From Rhizopus sp. PT2906 (Eukaryota; Mucoromycota; Mucoromycetes; Mucorales; Rhizopodaceae): a DNA stretch of 64,000 nucleotides. Shown piece by piece: positions 1 to 13,031 of the stretch. The translations under genes and the position numbers were made by a program. Location: NCBI GenBank assembly GCA_025529335.1, contig JAMYHX010000201.1:1-64000 (forward strand), read 5' to 3'. Under the pieces are notes generated by a model that worked only from the letters and a program-made list of their open reading frames with translations, was not told where the DNA came from and made no database searches. Numbering within the stretch: position 1 is the stretch's first letter; each line of letters starts with the position of its first letter.

Positions 1-1194
1 TGTCTAATTTTTTGGTTGGGGTTAAAAAAAGGTGCCCCAAAAGTAAAAATAATACTTGGGGATAGTAGAAGTAGAGTAATATTTGATAGAGATGGATGCT
101 TTAATCTATCAAAGTCAAAGAAATAGTTATTCTTGATGAAACTGACGTGATTGATATGAATCATTTTAATATTTGAGGTATTGGTTGTTGTTGTTGCTGT
201 TGTTAGTACTCGTGTAATGTATAAGAACAAAAGCAAAGAAATGATAAGTCTTTGTTTATTAGAAGTGAGAGGAAAAGCTTATAGCAAAAAGAAATTAGAT
301 AGCTTTAAAAGAGATTGGAGTACTAATTAAGATACATGTGATTAAGCCAAATGTAATCTCATACGTAAAGACTAGTATTAGACGTGGTCAAATACGACAA
401 TATTTTATAATCCTACAGTGGAGCATACGTTCTTCTTTACATTCTTCTATCGCATCTAATGAGAATGAGAATAAGCGTACTGACAGCAATAATATAAGCA
501 TAAACAATCACACTGACAACGCTAATATTCCCTATAAAACTCTCACTCAAGTCTGATTTAACAATATTTCATCTCTTCTTAATAAAGAATCTAATTCGCA
601 CTTTATCGACTTCATTGCATTATTTCGAATAATAACAAGATGAATACAACAATGACTTTAAATCTTAAAAGTGTACCTCAGAACGCAGTGAACCATTAGC
701 CGTTATTAGACACGCTTTGAAGTCGGAGATGCCCTCGACAGTGCGAATTATCGACAAAGCTACGAATGTATGACGAGGTAATCATCCTCGCCTGTCAGCA
801 AAAAAGCAATAAACATCGCCCTTGTGGTATTTACACATCATATACATCGTCTACATAGCATATACCAGTTCAGAGACTCGCTTCTATAAATGGTCAAGTA
901 GCCTCATTTATATTACAGAAAAGGCATTAAATGAAACTTACACAAAATGCAGAAAAATAAGCCCCTACAGATCAACAACCATAAGCCAATAGAACATTTA
1001 CAAGACACGACATCATGATTTAATATGTCTTCTGCTACTTGAGTTTGGGAGAATGCGAAAAATTACTTATAGACTTGAACATGTTACAATACAAAATGAC
1101 GAAAAGGTGTAAATAATAATTCTAATTTATGGTTCGAAAAAATAAATATAATCTATAGGAAATAACGGGAATTCTACACAGCTTATTATACGAT
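1..1194. other. intergenic, no gene seen
   Basis: AT-rich sequence with only short, uninterpretable reading frames on both strands. I see no tRNA, no repeat array and no domain-like peptide. Confidence 0.5.
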
Positions 1195-2330
1195 CTACTT
1201 ATTTCTGGAGGATTTCAAAAGTTTGCTCATAGTATATGGAATTGTATCTACATAATGCTTTAATGATCTTGATGCTGAGGATGATCCAGGTTTGATCGAG
1301 GAATGATGTGCCGTCCTAAGATCTTCAAATGTTTTGTCTGTACGATGAATACTGGTGGTAGTGAACTTTCTAAATTTCTTCTTCCAAAGTACAGCTGAAA
1401 ATGGCTTTGCTGGTGTTTTCTTTTTGCTCTTCTCATCCTCCAGTTTAAGAACTTGTTCCTTAGTACCGTTGTTTCTTTCGTCCAGAAGAACAGCCTGCTG
1501 TGAACAATCAAGAGCATCGAATACAATTGGTCTAACAGTCCTGGGAGCACGAAATCACCTCGAGTTGGGCGTTGACTGAGAACGAAGGCATCGTACACCA
1601 TCAGCAGTGATGGACGGCAATTGGCGTGGCATGGATTCTATAAAGCCTAAAGCTCTTGAAATATGAGCTTGCTCCTGAGCGCCAACTTCTTCATTTGTTG
1701 ATGCCTAATTGAAAAGCGAAGAGGGGACATTATTGCGTTAATTGATATATTAATGTAATCGTTTCATTGGATAATTTCCTCCACATTAGGCACAATGAAT
1801 TTATAGCGCACACAGTATACAATTGGACACCGATTATTGGCAGCTTTAAGGAAATTACAAACAGATGTTGTTTATCTGAGATACGCTCTCTGACGGGTTT
1901 TAAAAGTGAAGCCTACTAGGGCATTTCTCTACGTAAACTTTTCTTCAGAATGTTCTGTGTCATTGATATATTTACTCTACCCTGTTCCTTCAAGCGCGCT
2001 TAATAAGAAAGGGTTACCTGCGAATGGTCTCAAGCTTACAGTTCGGTGGGTTGATCCAGTTTCTTCGATCTTTTTAAAGCAAACAACCTTGTGTGTGCTA
2101 TTACAAAACTGGTCAACCATACAAGCAAATTGATAAACTGCTCTGTCATATTTTGATGCACATAATCTTGAATGGGCTTCCTTTTTTAACTATAGCAAGT
2201 CTCTACTATATTCAACTTGAGCTTTTCGTTAATCTGAATCTATTTTCAAATAAAGTCAATAGACTGATTTGGTTCTGCTTTGCAATAATAAAGACAAAAT
2301 AAGCACCATAGTGATTAATGGCTTTGGATA
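1195..2330 (-). pseudogene. damaged uncharacterised multi-exon gene
   Basis: The clearest exon runs 1704 to 1195 on the minus strand, after a good acceptor, and ends in TAG. It is a 169-codon lysine- and serine-rich frame (for example LKLEDEKSKKKTPAKPF) broken once by an in-frame TGA at 1557-1555, where CGA would give Arg. Further upstream on the same strand an exon-like stretch around 2063-2215 encodes a peptide containing VHQNMTEQFINLL and is followed by a GTAAGC donor. Smaller exon-like pieces lie between. I do not recognise the family. The single stop in an otherwise coherent frame suggests recent decay, although a wrongly chosen intron cannot be excluded. Confidence 0.35.
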
Positions 2331-2339
2331 GCGATAAGC

Positions 2340-4614
2340 AACACAGTGCTCTCTAAGGTTTATCGCACCTTTTTATATTTTATTTCCATATAAGACTTCT
2401 TCCCATCCTTTTGATACTTATGCATTCATATCATTTTTCACTATTAGAAATCCTTGATTATGCTTTCCATTCAAGTCATACGAGGATCCAAACCATTAAA
2501 GGACTACCTAAAGTGTGTCTCACACCTTAACAACTCATTCTGTTTCGAGCGCCATTTGAAATAGTTTATGCAGACTTAGAAGATCCGTTGCTTTACTATA
2601 AAAATGAACGTACAGTCATCAGAGCTATCACAATCATAGTCGTCGCTAATGTTGGTCTACATTTCACAAATAGAAGGAAAAAGGATAAGGATATAACAGC
2701 AATGCCAACCTTTATTGACCAATAAAACAAGTGTATCAATGATGTAAAAATTTTAAACAGAAATTATGTCCAAGGATGTTCAAGCAGATTATTTTATTTT
2801 TAAAAAAAGGGAAGAGAGGAGATACTACCAGTGTTCAGTACATGACAACTTTTGAAGGTACAGTAAAGCCAACAAGAGAGAAACAGGAACAAGGTGACCT
2901 TAACCATATTACAGGTCTCTCTGTGTTGCCCTTAAAGTGTGCTTCTTGGGTGGCCAGGCACATTCCAAAATCTTGCCTAGTGATCAGCACTAACCTTAGA
3001 AACTTGAAGAATGTAAAGAAGTCCAAAAGACCATGAGTAGAACCAAGAGTAGAACCTACAAAAACCGCCACCCCACCCCACCCTCATAACTGTGTTAGGA
3101 GGGTTTTTAAAAAGACCCATAGACTATACCTGGACTTCCTTGAAATTTATTGAGAGAGAATCATAGTCAAAGCTTGTTTGAGATATTTGAAGATAAAAGA
3201 AAGAATAATTTGAATAAAGGAGGGGGGGAAAGTTGCGTCTTTTATACTTTTTAAAGCTTTCCCATGGGAATGTATTTTTGCTCACACCAAACAAAGAAGC
3301 AATCAAAGTTTCTTTATCTATTTCTCTCCCTATCTTTAGCCCAAAACGGACTAAGCTTTTTTTTTTTTTTTTTTTTTGAGAGAGACAATTTTGACTTAAA
3401 AAATATTTCTTGTCTTCCTTCTTATGGCTTGCATTGATTCATCTATTGCTTTGGTTGTGCTCTGAATCCAAAATATAACATATTTCCTAAGTTATTTACT
3501 CTCTTCCATATTTTATTGATAATCCATCCTGAAACATAATCCATTACAAAAATGGAAGACCTGAGTCAACCCCTTTGACCCAAACATATATTGCATCATG
3601 TCCTTAATCAAGTTTATTTGTTTACATATCAAAGCCAAGAGAAAAGTTTGAAAGTCCCATAAAAATAATGCCAAAATAGGAAGAAGAAGAAGATAAACAT
3701 ATGATTCATGCAGATTATATGAATCCCTTTGATAATGTAAATGGAATTAAGCAGCTACTGATGATCTCTGTCAGTGTCCTTTATTCTTTATCGTCAAGAT
3801 GACCATAACTAAGACCTGTATTCATCGTTGTAATAATCATAGGCTTTTATCATAGCCCCCTGTGACCTTGTTATCATAAGGACAAATAAAGTGTGGTGAC
3901 GAAGTTGTATGCCATCGCATTTAAGCTTACTTTGCTGACTATTTCTAACTATCATATTGATCTAACTATTGATACTCATCAAAGGAAATTATTTCGTATT
4001 ATATGCTTACTCAAACATTTGACAAGCGGTAAGCCAAGCTCCTTCTTATCTATGCATAATTCCTAAATACATATCCTTTGGTATCACAACCACATCCAAA
4101 CTGCTTCATAGTTTTACATAATACTTCCCTTTACTTTCTCCCATTGTATTCCCTGACTCTTGGCATGATTCTTTTTTTTAATCTTGCTTAGTGCTATTGA
4201 CGTGAAATCTCCATCTACAGCGTTTAGTAGTGGTATAATGCCTATGATTTTCTCTTTCTGGAAAGTAATGTAAAGCTTAGTTTATTATATCGCTGTTTAT
4301 GCTGGAACACTGCATAATATTCTTTTGAAAATCCGTAAGGTTCTCTTAATTATTTTGCCTTTATGATGTCCTCACGTTGTTTGGTTGATTGCCTTGCCTT
4401 TTTGAACATAGCAAATAGTGAGGATATTATTTTTGCAATTACTACTACTACTACTACTACCACTACTACTAACAAGTGTGACTTCTCTCGTATTTACCTA
4501 CAAGCTGATAGTAGTGAGGGGAGCCAGTGACATTGGGCTATTTGATCTTCATAAGGATGTAGGAGTATTAAAGTTTTCTCCGTGAAGATATACTCAATAG
4601 ACGCATCCTTACAG
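2340..4614. other. gene-poor stretch with simple repeats
   Basis: No supported gene. It contains a T-run of about 20 bases (3358-3377), an ACT trinucleotide run (about 4438-4470) and a GC-richer patch (2790-3090). That patch is open on both strands (86 and 78 codons) and might be repeat-derived, but nothing assigns it. Confidence 0.4.
4438..4470. repeat. (ACT)n microsatellite
   Basis: About ten ACT units with one ACC interruption, just upstream of the uncharacterised gene that follows. Confidence 0.8.
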
Positions 4615-5577
4615 TCATTTCAATGAAACACAACTTGAGGAGTTGAGAAAGGAAAACGCTCAACTAAAAGCACAAGTTGAGGACACACGTTCTAGTGTAA
4701 TTGAAGTAAGCAGGCCAGAACATACAGAGCAAGAAAACCCGGTCTATGGCTTGTTTGCAGATAACTTGTCCCCTAAGCCTATCATTGATCACCCATGTAA
4801 CGAGGACTCGAGTAGGAAACGCCAATTCTCATGGGATCTTTATAGAAAGCTTATGGAAGACATATATGGCAGTTCAATTGATGATAAGACGTTTAATACT
4901 GCTCGTGAACACCTCAAGCGCTTTAGACTACCGGCTATTATTCGTCAAGTCAAGGATGAATTCAAGATTGAGGCAGGTAAGCCATTCAAGGCAGCGGATC
5001 CACGAGGAAAGCTTAGAGCTATCGAGCTTCTTGAACAAACAGCGGCTCCTTTTGTCCCTTTGCGTGCTTGTGTTGGTTCTTGGGGAGCTATACTGCTGCT
5101 TCGTTACTATTGGCTTCGTAACGAAAAGAAGTCTTCTACCACACCAAGTAGTGTGCAAGGTAATTGCGATACTCAATAAGTAAAGAGAAAAGGCTAACAT
5201 GTACATTTAAAAAGTTGTAGAAGCAAATGATGCTAGTGCTTCCGAAGAGCAAGGCTTGTGCCCTCCGTCTTTGTCTGCTGAAGAAAGCGACAGCAGTGGG
5301 GAAAGGTAAGTTCATCAACCAACATCAAGATAAATATCTTACAATGTTGCTTATATAATATTTTAGTGATGTTAACCCCGTTGCTGCAGTTACTATATGT
5401 TCCCAAACTACTGATCGCTTTGAACAACAAGGCAAGACAAATACAGGAAAGAGACGTAGAAGCACTGTTAGAAAAGGTATGCAACAAATAGTTTATTAAT
5501 ATACAGAGAAACTAACGCACAATTTCAATGTAGGTAAGCAAACTACCAAAAGAAAGATGACAAAGAAGGCAAATTAA
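4615..5577 (+). CDS. uncharacterised protein with N-terminal coiled coil (5' exon missing)
   Basis: Four exons join in phase: 4615-5159, 5221-5305, 5367-5476 and 5534-5577 (stop TAA). The first listed exon opens at an acceptor, and no ATG lies in its frame before the conserved-looking region, so a start exon upstream is unresolved. The protein begins with a heptad-like segment (LEELRKENAQLKAQVED) suggesting a coiled coil. A globular part of about 100 residues follows (FSWDLYRKLMEDIYG ... RAIELLEQTAAPF), then an acidic/serine-rich linker and a strongly basic tail (GKRRRSTVRKGKQTTKRKMTKK) that could be a nuclear-localisation or DNA-binding tail. I do not recognise the family. The intact frame across three introns argues that it is functional. 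Confidence 0.6.
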
Positions 5578-6549
5578 GCCTTTTTTCTTTATAAATGATT
5601 TTATATATAAAACCGTACTGTGTTTTGAGCTATTTTACATAATGAGTACGAAGTAATAACAGTTGTAAAGCAATAGGGGATATGCTGAACCATGCTTTTC
5701 AAATGCAGATATCCTCAGGTTTCTACAGCTTTATACAGATATCTACACACATTTTTATTGAAACCCCCACCAAAACTTCCTATAGCGATATCAAAGAATA
5801 TTACACTCTTTGTCGTCAAATAATCAATATGTATTTCGTATGCAAGCTAAAGTCATCTTAAATATTGACATATTACACTTGAAGTGATCTTAGTTGTTGT
5901 AGTCATCCTTTTCTTTATTAATTCGAATTGTGCAATGTAAAGTAAAATACAATGATATAAAAAGCCTTTTTTTATCTTTATCTTCTTGAGTGAGTATGTA
6001 ACAAACAAAGAGACAAACTGAAAAGAAAACAAAGGGGAGAGTAGGACGGAGACAACCAAGATCACTTAAGTGTAATTATTCAAAACTCCCTCTCTTTCTA
6101 TCTCTTTACTTTAATAAAAACTTCATTCTGTTACTCCCACACTTTGGCTTTTTGTTCTTTAATCTTGATAAAATATGTCCACTTGGCGCACTTTTCTTTG
6201 TCCCTGATAATCCAAGGAAACAGCAGTTTAATGATTTCTTCATATGCATCATTATGAAGCAGTTTGAGGTAGTTTAACGGCTATAGATTGTTAATTATAT
6301 AGGTCTTTCCTTATTATTAATATGCTACATATCAGTATTCGTCTATGCAATGAGCTGATATCTGACTGCAAGATCCTTTTGCGAACTGGAACTGTAACTC
6401 AGTGACTTGGCATTGTAAGACTTTTGCCATAAAACTGAGGCTTGCTAGTGGAGGGTACTTTTTTTATTAGAAGATAAATTTTCTATCCGTCTGAAAATAA
6501 AAATGATTTATCTGAATTAAAAGTCTGTTGAACGAAACTTTACTGTTTA
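5578..6549. other. intergenic
   Basis: No supported gene. It is the 3' flank of the preceding gene and the 5' flank of EME1. A short frame around 6185-6290 has no start and no recognised domain. Confidence 0.45.
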
Positions 6550-9113
6550 ATGGACAACATTGATCAGCTTGTCAAACAGGTTCTAATCGTGGACGATTCA
6601 AAGGATCCTGCTAGCATTCGTAGAGATCTTGAATATACACAAAATGTAGAAGCAACATTAAATAGAATATTTGACGGAGAAGTAAATACACAATACATCT
6701 TTTCTTACATTTCAGTAACGAATCCTTTTAATCTAGTTTCTCAAAGGCATAAAGGATAATAAACCAAATGATACCCTGATTATTCTTGACTCCGATGAAG
6801 AAGATACATACCAGGTTGAATCGCGAAATAATGCTGCGTAAGATTAAAATAAGCAATAAAAGACATACTCACAGTTCGTTGTTTTCTCGGTAAAAGCGCC
6901 AAGGACGTCAACGCTGATATATTTGACATCAATACTGTTTTCTCTGATCCTGTTGTGGAGACACTGAATAAGCCTAGCAAACGAAAGTTCATGGACCCAT
7001 TTGGTGATTTTGATGATATACCCGTTCCTAGCAGTTCCAAGAAAAAGCCGACACGAATATCAGACAGTACTAGTTCGTTTTTAAAGAAGGCAGGACAAAG
7101 TAGCAAGGGACCATTTGATTTGTTTAATAGCCAGGAAGACAAAGGAGAAACAGACAGGAAGAAAAAGGGGAAAGAAAGAGGAAGTACGGATAACTTCTTT
7201 CTAGAAGAAGAACTCCAACCCGTATCTGAAGATGAAGAACTGTTTTTTCTCAAAGAGATTGATTCAACTATAACATCATCGATAAAGAAATCTACAGAGT
7301 TGATAGCATTTAATGATGATGAAGATGATATACTTGTGAAAAAGACTACGGAGCGTCCACCCAAGGATAAGAGCAAAGAAGATGCGTCGCTTCTAAAAGA
7401 GATTGATGACGAAGGATCTTTTACCTTTGCTGAACATGAGGGAATTGGCTCTGTCAATGAAGAGAAAGACAATACATTATCAAGAGAAGATGTTTCAAAA
7501 AGATCAACCAGCACATCTATTTTTGATATTGAAGAAGAGGAAGACATCTTACATGTACCAACACAGGATGAATTCTTTGACGAACTACTTTCATTGAAAA
7601 AGGATAAAGTTGTTATAGATATTGATAGCTTTGAAGAGGATGAATCGAATAAGAAAAGGAAAAGGCGACAATATGATGACCAGCATATAGAGTCAAATGA
7701 TGATCGATATGCACTTTTATCTCTGGAAGAACTCTCTTCCAGTCAAGACAGGAGTGCCCTTACAGTAAAGGTAAACTTTTTAAAAAAAAATACTTGATAT
7801 CACTCTTGGTAATGCTTATATAAACCAAAAGGAAAAAAAAAAGTTGGAAGCGGAAGAAAGGAAGAGAAAGCGACAGGAAGCTGCTGAAGAAAAGAAAAGA
7901 TTAAAAGAGTTCAAACAGGTAAAAAGAAAGGCACCTTGCTTGCTCTATTGATAGCCACTGACACATGCCTGTTTATGCCTATAGAAAGAAAAAGAACGGC
8001 AAGCGTTATTCGAAAAGGAAAATAGGAATAAAACAGATCGAACAGCGATCTTAAAAGAAATGATACTGGATATTCATCCTGACTTTCTTTTGACAGACGC
8101 TGGCAAGCTACTAGAGGCCAGTTTGATACCAAAGATGGCAGAGATTCGACCACTGTCAGAGCATAGTGAGCTCAGGTACACAATCTCATGGAAAAGAAAA
8201 TGTCAAGCAGAATGGCACTCGGAATCACAAACGTTTATACCTCTCGGAAATATGAAAATCATACAAGAACCTTGTGTATTAATTTATATGCCAGTCGATA
8301 AACTGAATGAACACATCCAATCTGAAACTATCTTTGACCACATGGAACAGGCTCAATCATCTGCCAAAGACCGACAAATACTGCTCATAATCGAGGGTCT
8401 TGAAGCTTACTATAAGAAAAGAGCGCTGATACAAAGACGACATTTTCAAAACCAAGTGAGACAGAGCATTGAAAGGCCAAGTAACGATAGCCCTAGTTCT
8501 CGAAAGAGAAAAAGCGGACAAGAAAATCTTGAATCTTTACCAAGCCGAGAAACAGTCGAACAATATTTGAATGAACTTCAAATTGTAAAAAATATTATGG
8601 TCGTGCCTACAAAGAATAGCGAGGATACAGTAGTTTGGATAGAGAATTTGACGATAGATTTGGGCCTTGGAAGATACAAGTATGCGAAGAATGCTAATAT
8701 ATAGAGGTATAACTAATGATGTATCTATAGAACCAAAAATCTCAACAGCACATATAAGGGAGGTAAAAGCGGTGCTAATGAAGTTGATACATATTTCAAG
8801 ATGCTACAAGAAATTCAGCTTTGTACGCCTGCTATAGCAAAAAGTATTATGAAAGCATATCCAACATTACAATCATTACATCAAAGCTACAGAGAACTTG
8901 ATAAGCCTTCTGGAGAAATGATGCTTGCGGACTTGGAGGTAAAATATATATAAAGCGAGAAAGGAAAGGGGCTCTAATGAGTAATAATGTAATATATATG
9001 CATAGGTTGAAAGAAGTGCGATTCGAGCTAGGGATCGAAATGTAAATAGAGTCATGTCCAAAAAGATATATACAATCTTTAATAGCGACGATCCTGATTT
9101 ATTCTTATATTAA
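6550..9113 (+). CDS. EME1: EME1/MMS4-like subunit of structure-specific endonuclease
   Basis: Seven exons in frame: 6550-6681, 6737-6837, 6897-7770, 7832-7918, 7985-8679, 8731-8938 and 9006-9113, giving about 734 aa. The family is the non-catalytic partner of MUS81, cutting branched DNA in recombination and replication repair in the nucleus. Seen here: an N-terminal CUE/UBA-like helix bundle (about residues 3-43, ending NVEATLNRIF), a long acidic low-complexity region (about 50-400) rich in Asp, Glu, Ser and Lys, and a KR-rich helix (ERKRKRQEAAEEKKRLKEF). An ERCC4-type nuclease fold follows (about 410-640) with the family signature IIEGLEAYYKK. A C-terminal helix-hairpin-helix-like part ends the protein (ATPAIAKS-type segment near 8830, then SAIRARDRNVNRVMSKK). 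The ERKxxxD catalytic motif of MUS81 is absent, as expected for EME1. It converges on PEX5 with 139 bp between stops. Confidence 0.85.
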
Positions 9114-9252
9114 CAACGTGTGTATATATCAAATAAACAAGTCATGAGGAGGAAATGTACAATAAGTCATTGGAGGTTTCCAAATAAATCCAGAATATCT
9201 TTTATCAGGACGCCTAGTTGACGGGGAATAATAATATTTACTGTCATTTTGC

Positions 9253-11678
9253 TCAAAAGTCGAATTCTGCGCGAAATGCATCGAGGTTATGGTTATCACA
9301 ATGCTTGACCATATCGTCTCTGTTCATACTATTGACAAGGTTTTAGAAAATGGATTATACGAGTCATCTTTTACTTACGTCAACATGAGCATACGAAGGC
9401 TACTCCATACATTCTCACTCATTCCACCAGGAATATTGACAGTATTACCATGGTCATCCATCATGACAGCACCTCCGCCTGTAGCATTGTCGTTGGATTG
9501 CTGCAGTGCTAAGGCTGTCAACAGGTGTTCTGCCGCTTCTCTATGTTGCCCAAGGTTCATGCAGCTAATAGCCAAATTGTATCTTGCACGCACATAGTTA
9601 GGATTAATTTCAAGGGCAGTGAAATAAGCCTCAATAGCACCTGTGGGGTTTCTTGAATTGGCCAGAGTAGCACCCAGTTTGTTCCAAAGCTTATAGTCCT
9701 GTGGTCGACTATGAAGTGCAGCTCTGAAACAGTCGATGGCCTTTTCATATTCCTCAGATACATTAAACAAGACACCGAGGCCCACTTGGACATCCGCGTC
9801 CATTTCAGCGCCTGGCGAGCTTCTTGCTGCTTCCAGGAACATGCTTGTGATGTATTCATGACGACCTTCTGCTGTCATCTTTCCTTTTCCATGACTTTTG
9901 GCAAGATGTTGGTATTGATCATGGTTAAGCATCCACTGTTCTAGTGCGTCATAGGCGTCTGCTCTACAGTTCTCATTGGTATAACTAACAGCTAAGGCCA
10001 ACCAAGCGTCGACAAGAGAAGGATTCAGCTTGACGGCTTGACGCAGGGCCGCAATAGCAGCTGCATCTCTTTCATTTTCTTGCTGTCTGATACCTAGCAT
10101 CTTCCAGGCATCCGAATCCTGGGTTTGTAATTGTGCCTTGGCTTCCAAAGCAAGAATAGAATCAGCCAGGGTATCGTGGGGTTTACCGTCAATCAAACCA
10201 GGGTTTAATAAATAAGGATTATTTACAGTGAATTTGTAAACGTCGTACTGAGGATTAGTAGCTCTGTAGCCCAGACCCTGCTCTGGCTTGAATCTTTCCC
10301 AATCCTTTTGCATTGAGTCCCATTCGTGGTCCTGACTCTGCTTCAAGTGGCTAATATTTCTATGGTATTGTTCAACCCAATCCTCTGTCTCTGTTCCTCT
10401 GCCAAACAATTCGTTCATCTGTTCTGTTGTCAATTCACTCTGCTTACTAAACTCGGAAGCCCAATTGCCTGATAAAGGTTGCTGATGACCCTGAAACTCG
10501 TCGGCCCAACCACGCTCCATTTTTTTAGCAAATTCGGATGACCACATATTACCACTACGAGAACTTCCAGCATGTTGAGCGAATTCATCAGCCCAATGAC
10601 CTGGTCGCTGCGAAGATTCGAATTCTGATGCCCAGGGCGACTCTACGTTCTTGCCTTTTGTTTCCACCATTTGATTTCCTTCAATTTGTACTTCGCTATC
10701 TCTCAGCTTTCTCATCAGATTCATAAACTGCGAATTTTTAAATTTCGGGTTGGATTCAACATCCACTGAATCCAGCAACATGGCAGCTGTTCTTGCCAAT
10801 GCTTCATTATCGTTCGTTGCTACCATCGGTTTGCCTTCTTGCTCTTCCTTTGCAAATTCGGATGCCCAAGACTCTTGTGTTGTAAACTCTTGTTCCCAGT
10901 TTAATTGTGCACCTTGCCTAGCTTCATCAAATGCCTTTTCAAATGCAGCTCGTTCCGTTTGAGACAAAGCGGCGCCGGGATGGTTTGCTTGGAAATCGCT
11001 AAACTCCTTTGTCCAATTCCCACCTTTGTTTTATGCAAGGTTAAATCATTTGTTTGCTCTATCTTTACTTTTTTCCCCCTTACCTTGGAATGGCTGAGAC
11101 GCTACAGGATGATGTTGATTTTGTTGATAAATTTGTTCAAATTCTTCAAACTGTTGAGGACCCGTGATCTCGTGCTGATGTTGCATAAAATCGGCAGCCC
11201 ATTCAGCAGCAGGTGGTTGGTTGGGTTGAATTTGATCTAATTCTCGACTTAGGCCACTGAATTCAAATGGACCATTCGTGGCTCTTCCCATTGCCATCTC
11301 TTCTTTAAAGAACTCTTCAGTAAACTATAGGATGGTTTTAGATATGACACTATTTCTTTCGGTATAATGATCGTACTTGTCTATTATCTGGAACTGCTCT
11401 GTTCATCGAGCTTTGGGTACGGAATCCTGCCTACAGAGTAAAATTAGTATAACATAAAAAAGTACTTCATCTCTGATATACCTTTGAACTTTCACCACGT
11501 TGTTCAGGAGCAAATCTATCCTGCAAAACAGATAAAGCAAGAGTCAGGAATAATAAATAGACATTGAAGGTGTAAGCTTTACTTGTTGAAGAGATCTATC
11601 TTGTTGAAACTGTTTTAATAACCCTGACATGGGGTTGACAGGACCACAGTCAGCACTTCCACCTGCTAAAAAAGACAT
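9253..11678 (-). CDS. PEX5: peroxisomal targeting signal 1 receptor PEX5
   Basis: Six exons: 11678-11583, 11520-11482, 11430-11377, 11324-11084, 11023-9379 and 9328-9253, giving about 716 aa. PEX5 binds C-terminal SKL-type signals in the cytosol and docks at the peroxisome membrane. The N-terminus carries the conserved early cysteine (Cys11 in MSFLAGGSADCGPVN), the monoubiquitination site in the family. The first two thirds hold about ten WxxxF/Y motifs (WAADF, WTKEF, WEQEF, WASEF, WADEF, WSSEF, WVEQY), which bind PEX14/PEX13. The C-terminal 300 residues are TPR repeats (for example DAWLALAVSYTNE and YKLWNKLGATLANS). The last exon restores the canonical ending LDAFRAEFDF. The long final coding exon would otherwise appear to end prematurely at 9375. 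Confidence 0.95.
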
Positions 11679-11789
11679 TTCGTTAAAGAATAAGAAAAGA
11701 AAAAAAGTGTGAAAAACAAACGGTGAGAAAAGGTAGATTTATTAGTAAGTTGAATTGAATTAAAATGCCGCCATTAACCCTTTTAGTCT

Positions 11790-12870
11790 TCATGTGAAAT
11801 TGGATGCTCTCAGGCCACCGTCCAATCGGATGACAGAACCGTTAAGCATAGGCTTTTTGATCACGTCCAGTACTAATTCTGCAAATTCACTGGGCCTTCC
11901 TACACGTTTAGGGAATGTAAGTCTATTGGTGTCAATAGGGATATGTGATACCATGGGTGTATCTAGTTTAACATGAGTGCTTCCTATTTTCACACACTCT
12001 TTTTTACTCTACCAAAGGGTCCAGGAGCAATTGACATGACACGAATACCAAAGGGAGCCAACTCTCTTGCTAGAGGTAAAGTCAATCCAGCAATAGCGGC
12101 TATATTTCCCACTTGTTAATCGATCCTATAATTTTTATTCTTGTGCTACCTTTTGATGTACCATAGCCTACAACCATACCATCTAAACCAACAATCGATG
12201 CTACAGTGATGATAATACCTCGCTCACCTTGTTTTAATAGGGTTTAGTAAAATAAAAGACATACAGACCAGACAAGCTTACCATCATTGTCCATCGGTTC
12301 ATTTTGTAAAAGAATCTCAGATACCTTTTGAGCAACACAATATGTTCCAAGTAAGTTTACCTTGATGATATGTTCAAATTGACTATAGCTCGTCAACATA
12401 TTATCAGGACCATAGCCTTGATATGGTGCATTCAATATGCCACTACAGATGATGGTGCCAGCAATAGTATTTTTTGAAAAGTGTTTTCTTGTTTTGATCA
12501 CGGCCTCTTTAACCTGAGACTACTTGGCATGATGCTATCAAACACTTTTCTTCTCCTTTCATTTGTCCCCTACCTCAGATGTAACATCCACTGATCCAGG
12601 AAAATAGCAAACATGATTTGTATATTCATCAACCAGGCTGGTAGATCCCTTTTGATTTATATCAAATATCTTTTACAACAAGAATTAGACGTATCAAAAG
12701 TACAATACAAGCTTAATAATACCGAAATGTATCCACCTGCGTCAATAATAGCTCGAACTACTTGTTCGCCTAAACCACTTGCTCTGAATAATAGAGTTAT
12801 GTAACCATTCAGTACCAATATGCTTAAATTACCCTCCAGTGACAATAAAGACATGTTCTTTTATCTGCAT
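11790..12870 (-). CDS. HSD17B10: short-chain dehydrogenase, HSD17B10 type
   Basis: Seven exons: 12870-12833, 12783-12723, 12669-12574, 12513-12282, 12227-12150, 12099-12013 and 11983-11790, giving 261 aa, the length of human HSD17B10. The family oxidises 3-hydroxyacyl-CoA (including 2-methyl-3-hydroxybutyryl-CoA) with NAD+, normally in mitochondria; in animals it is also an RNase P subunit. Seen: the Rossmann nucleotide loop TGGASGLG, the beta-2 acid (FDIN), DVTSE, the catalytic Ser in ITVASIVG, the YxxxK pair in YGTSK, and the family tail FPKRVGRPSEFAELV ... LNGSVIRLDGGLR. The acceptor at 12100 was chosen because it alone removes a four-residue insertion after YGTSK. No obvious N-terminal targeting extension; the mature fold starts at once. 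Confidence 0.9.
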
Positions 12871-13031
12871 TTTATTTTATCAAATAATCTGCCTTCTCCC
12901 CTTTCTCCTTTTATATATTTAAGTCTTTTTGTTCGACATAAAAGGTAAATGATGGCTTCCTTCCCGATTGATGTTACAGTGATTAAATTTATTTTACAAA
13001 AATCAATGAAAGAAAAAAAAATCGTTTGTAT

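Noticed and set aside
2776..3071. Overlapping open frames on both strands (86 and 78 codons)
   Set aside because: They are mutual shadows in a GC-richer patch, with no recognised domain, no splice continuation and no way to choose a strand. Repeat origin is possible but unsupported here.
6780..7547. 255-codon minus-strand frame
   Set aside because: Antisense shadow of the acidic Ser/Asp-rich exon of EME1; the sense strand has the conserved protein.
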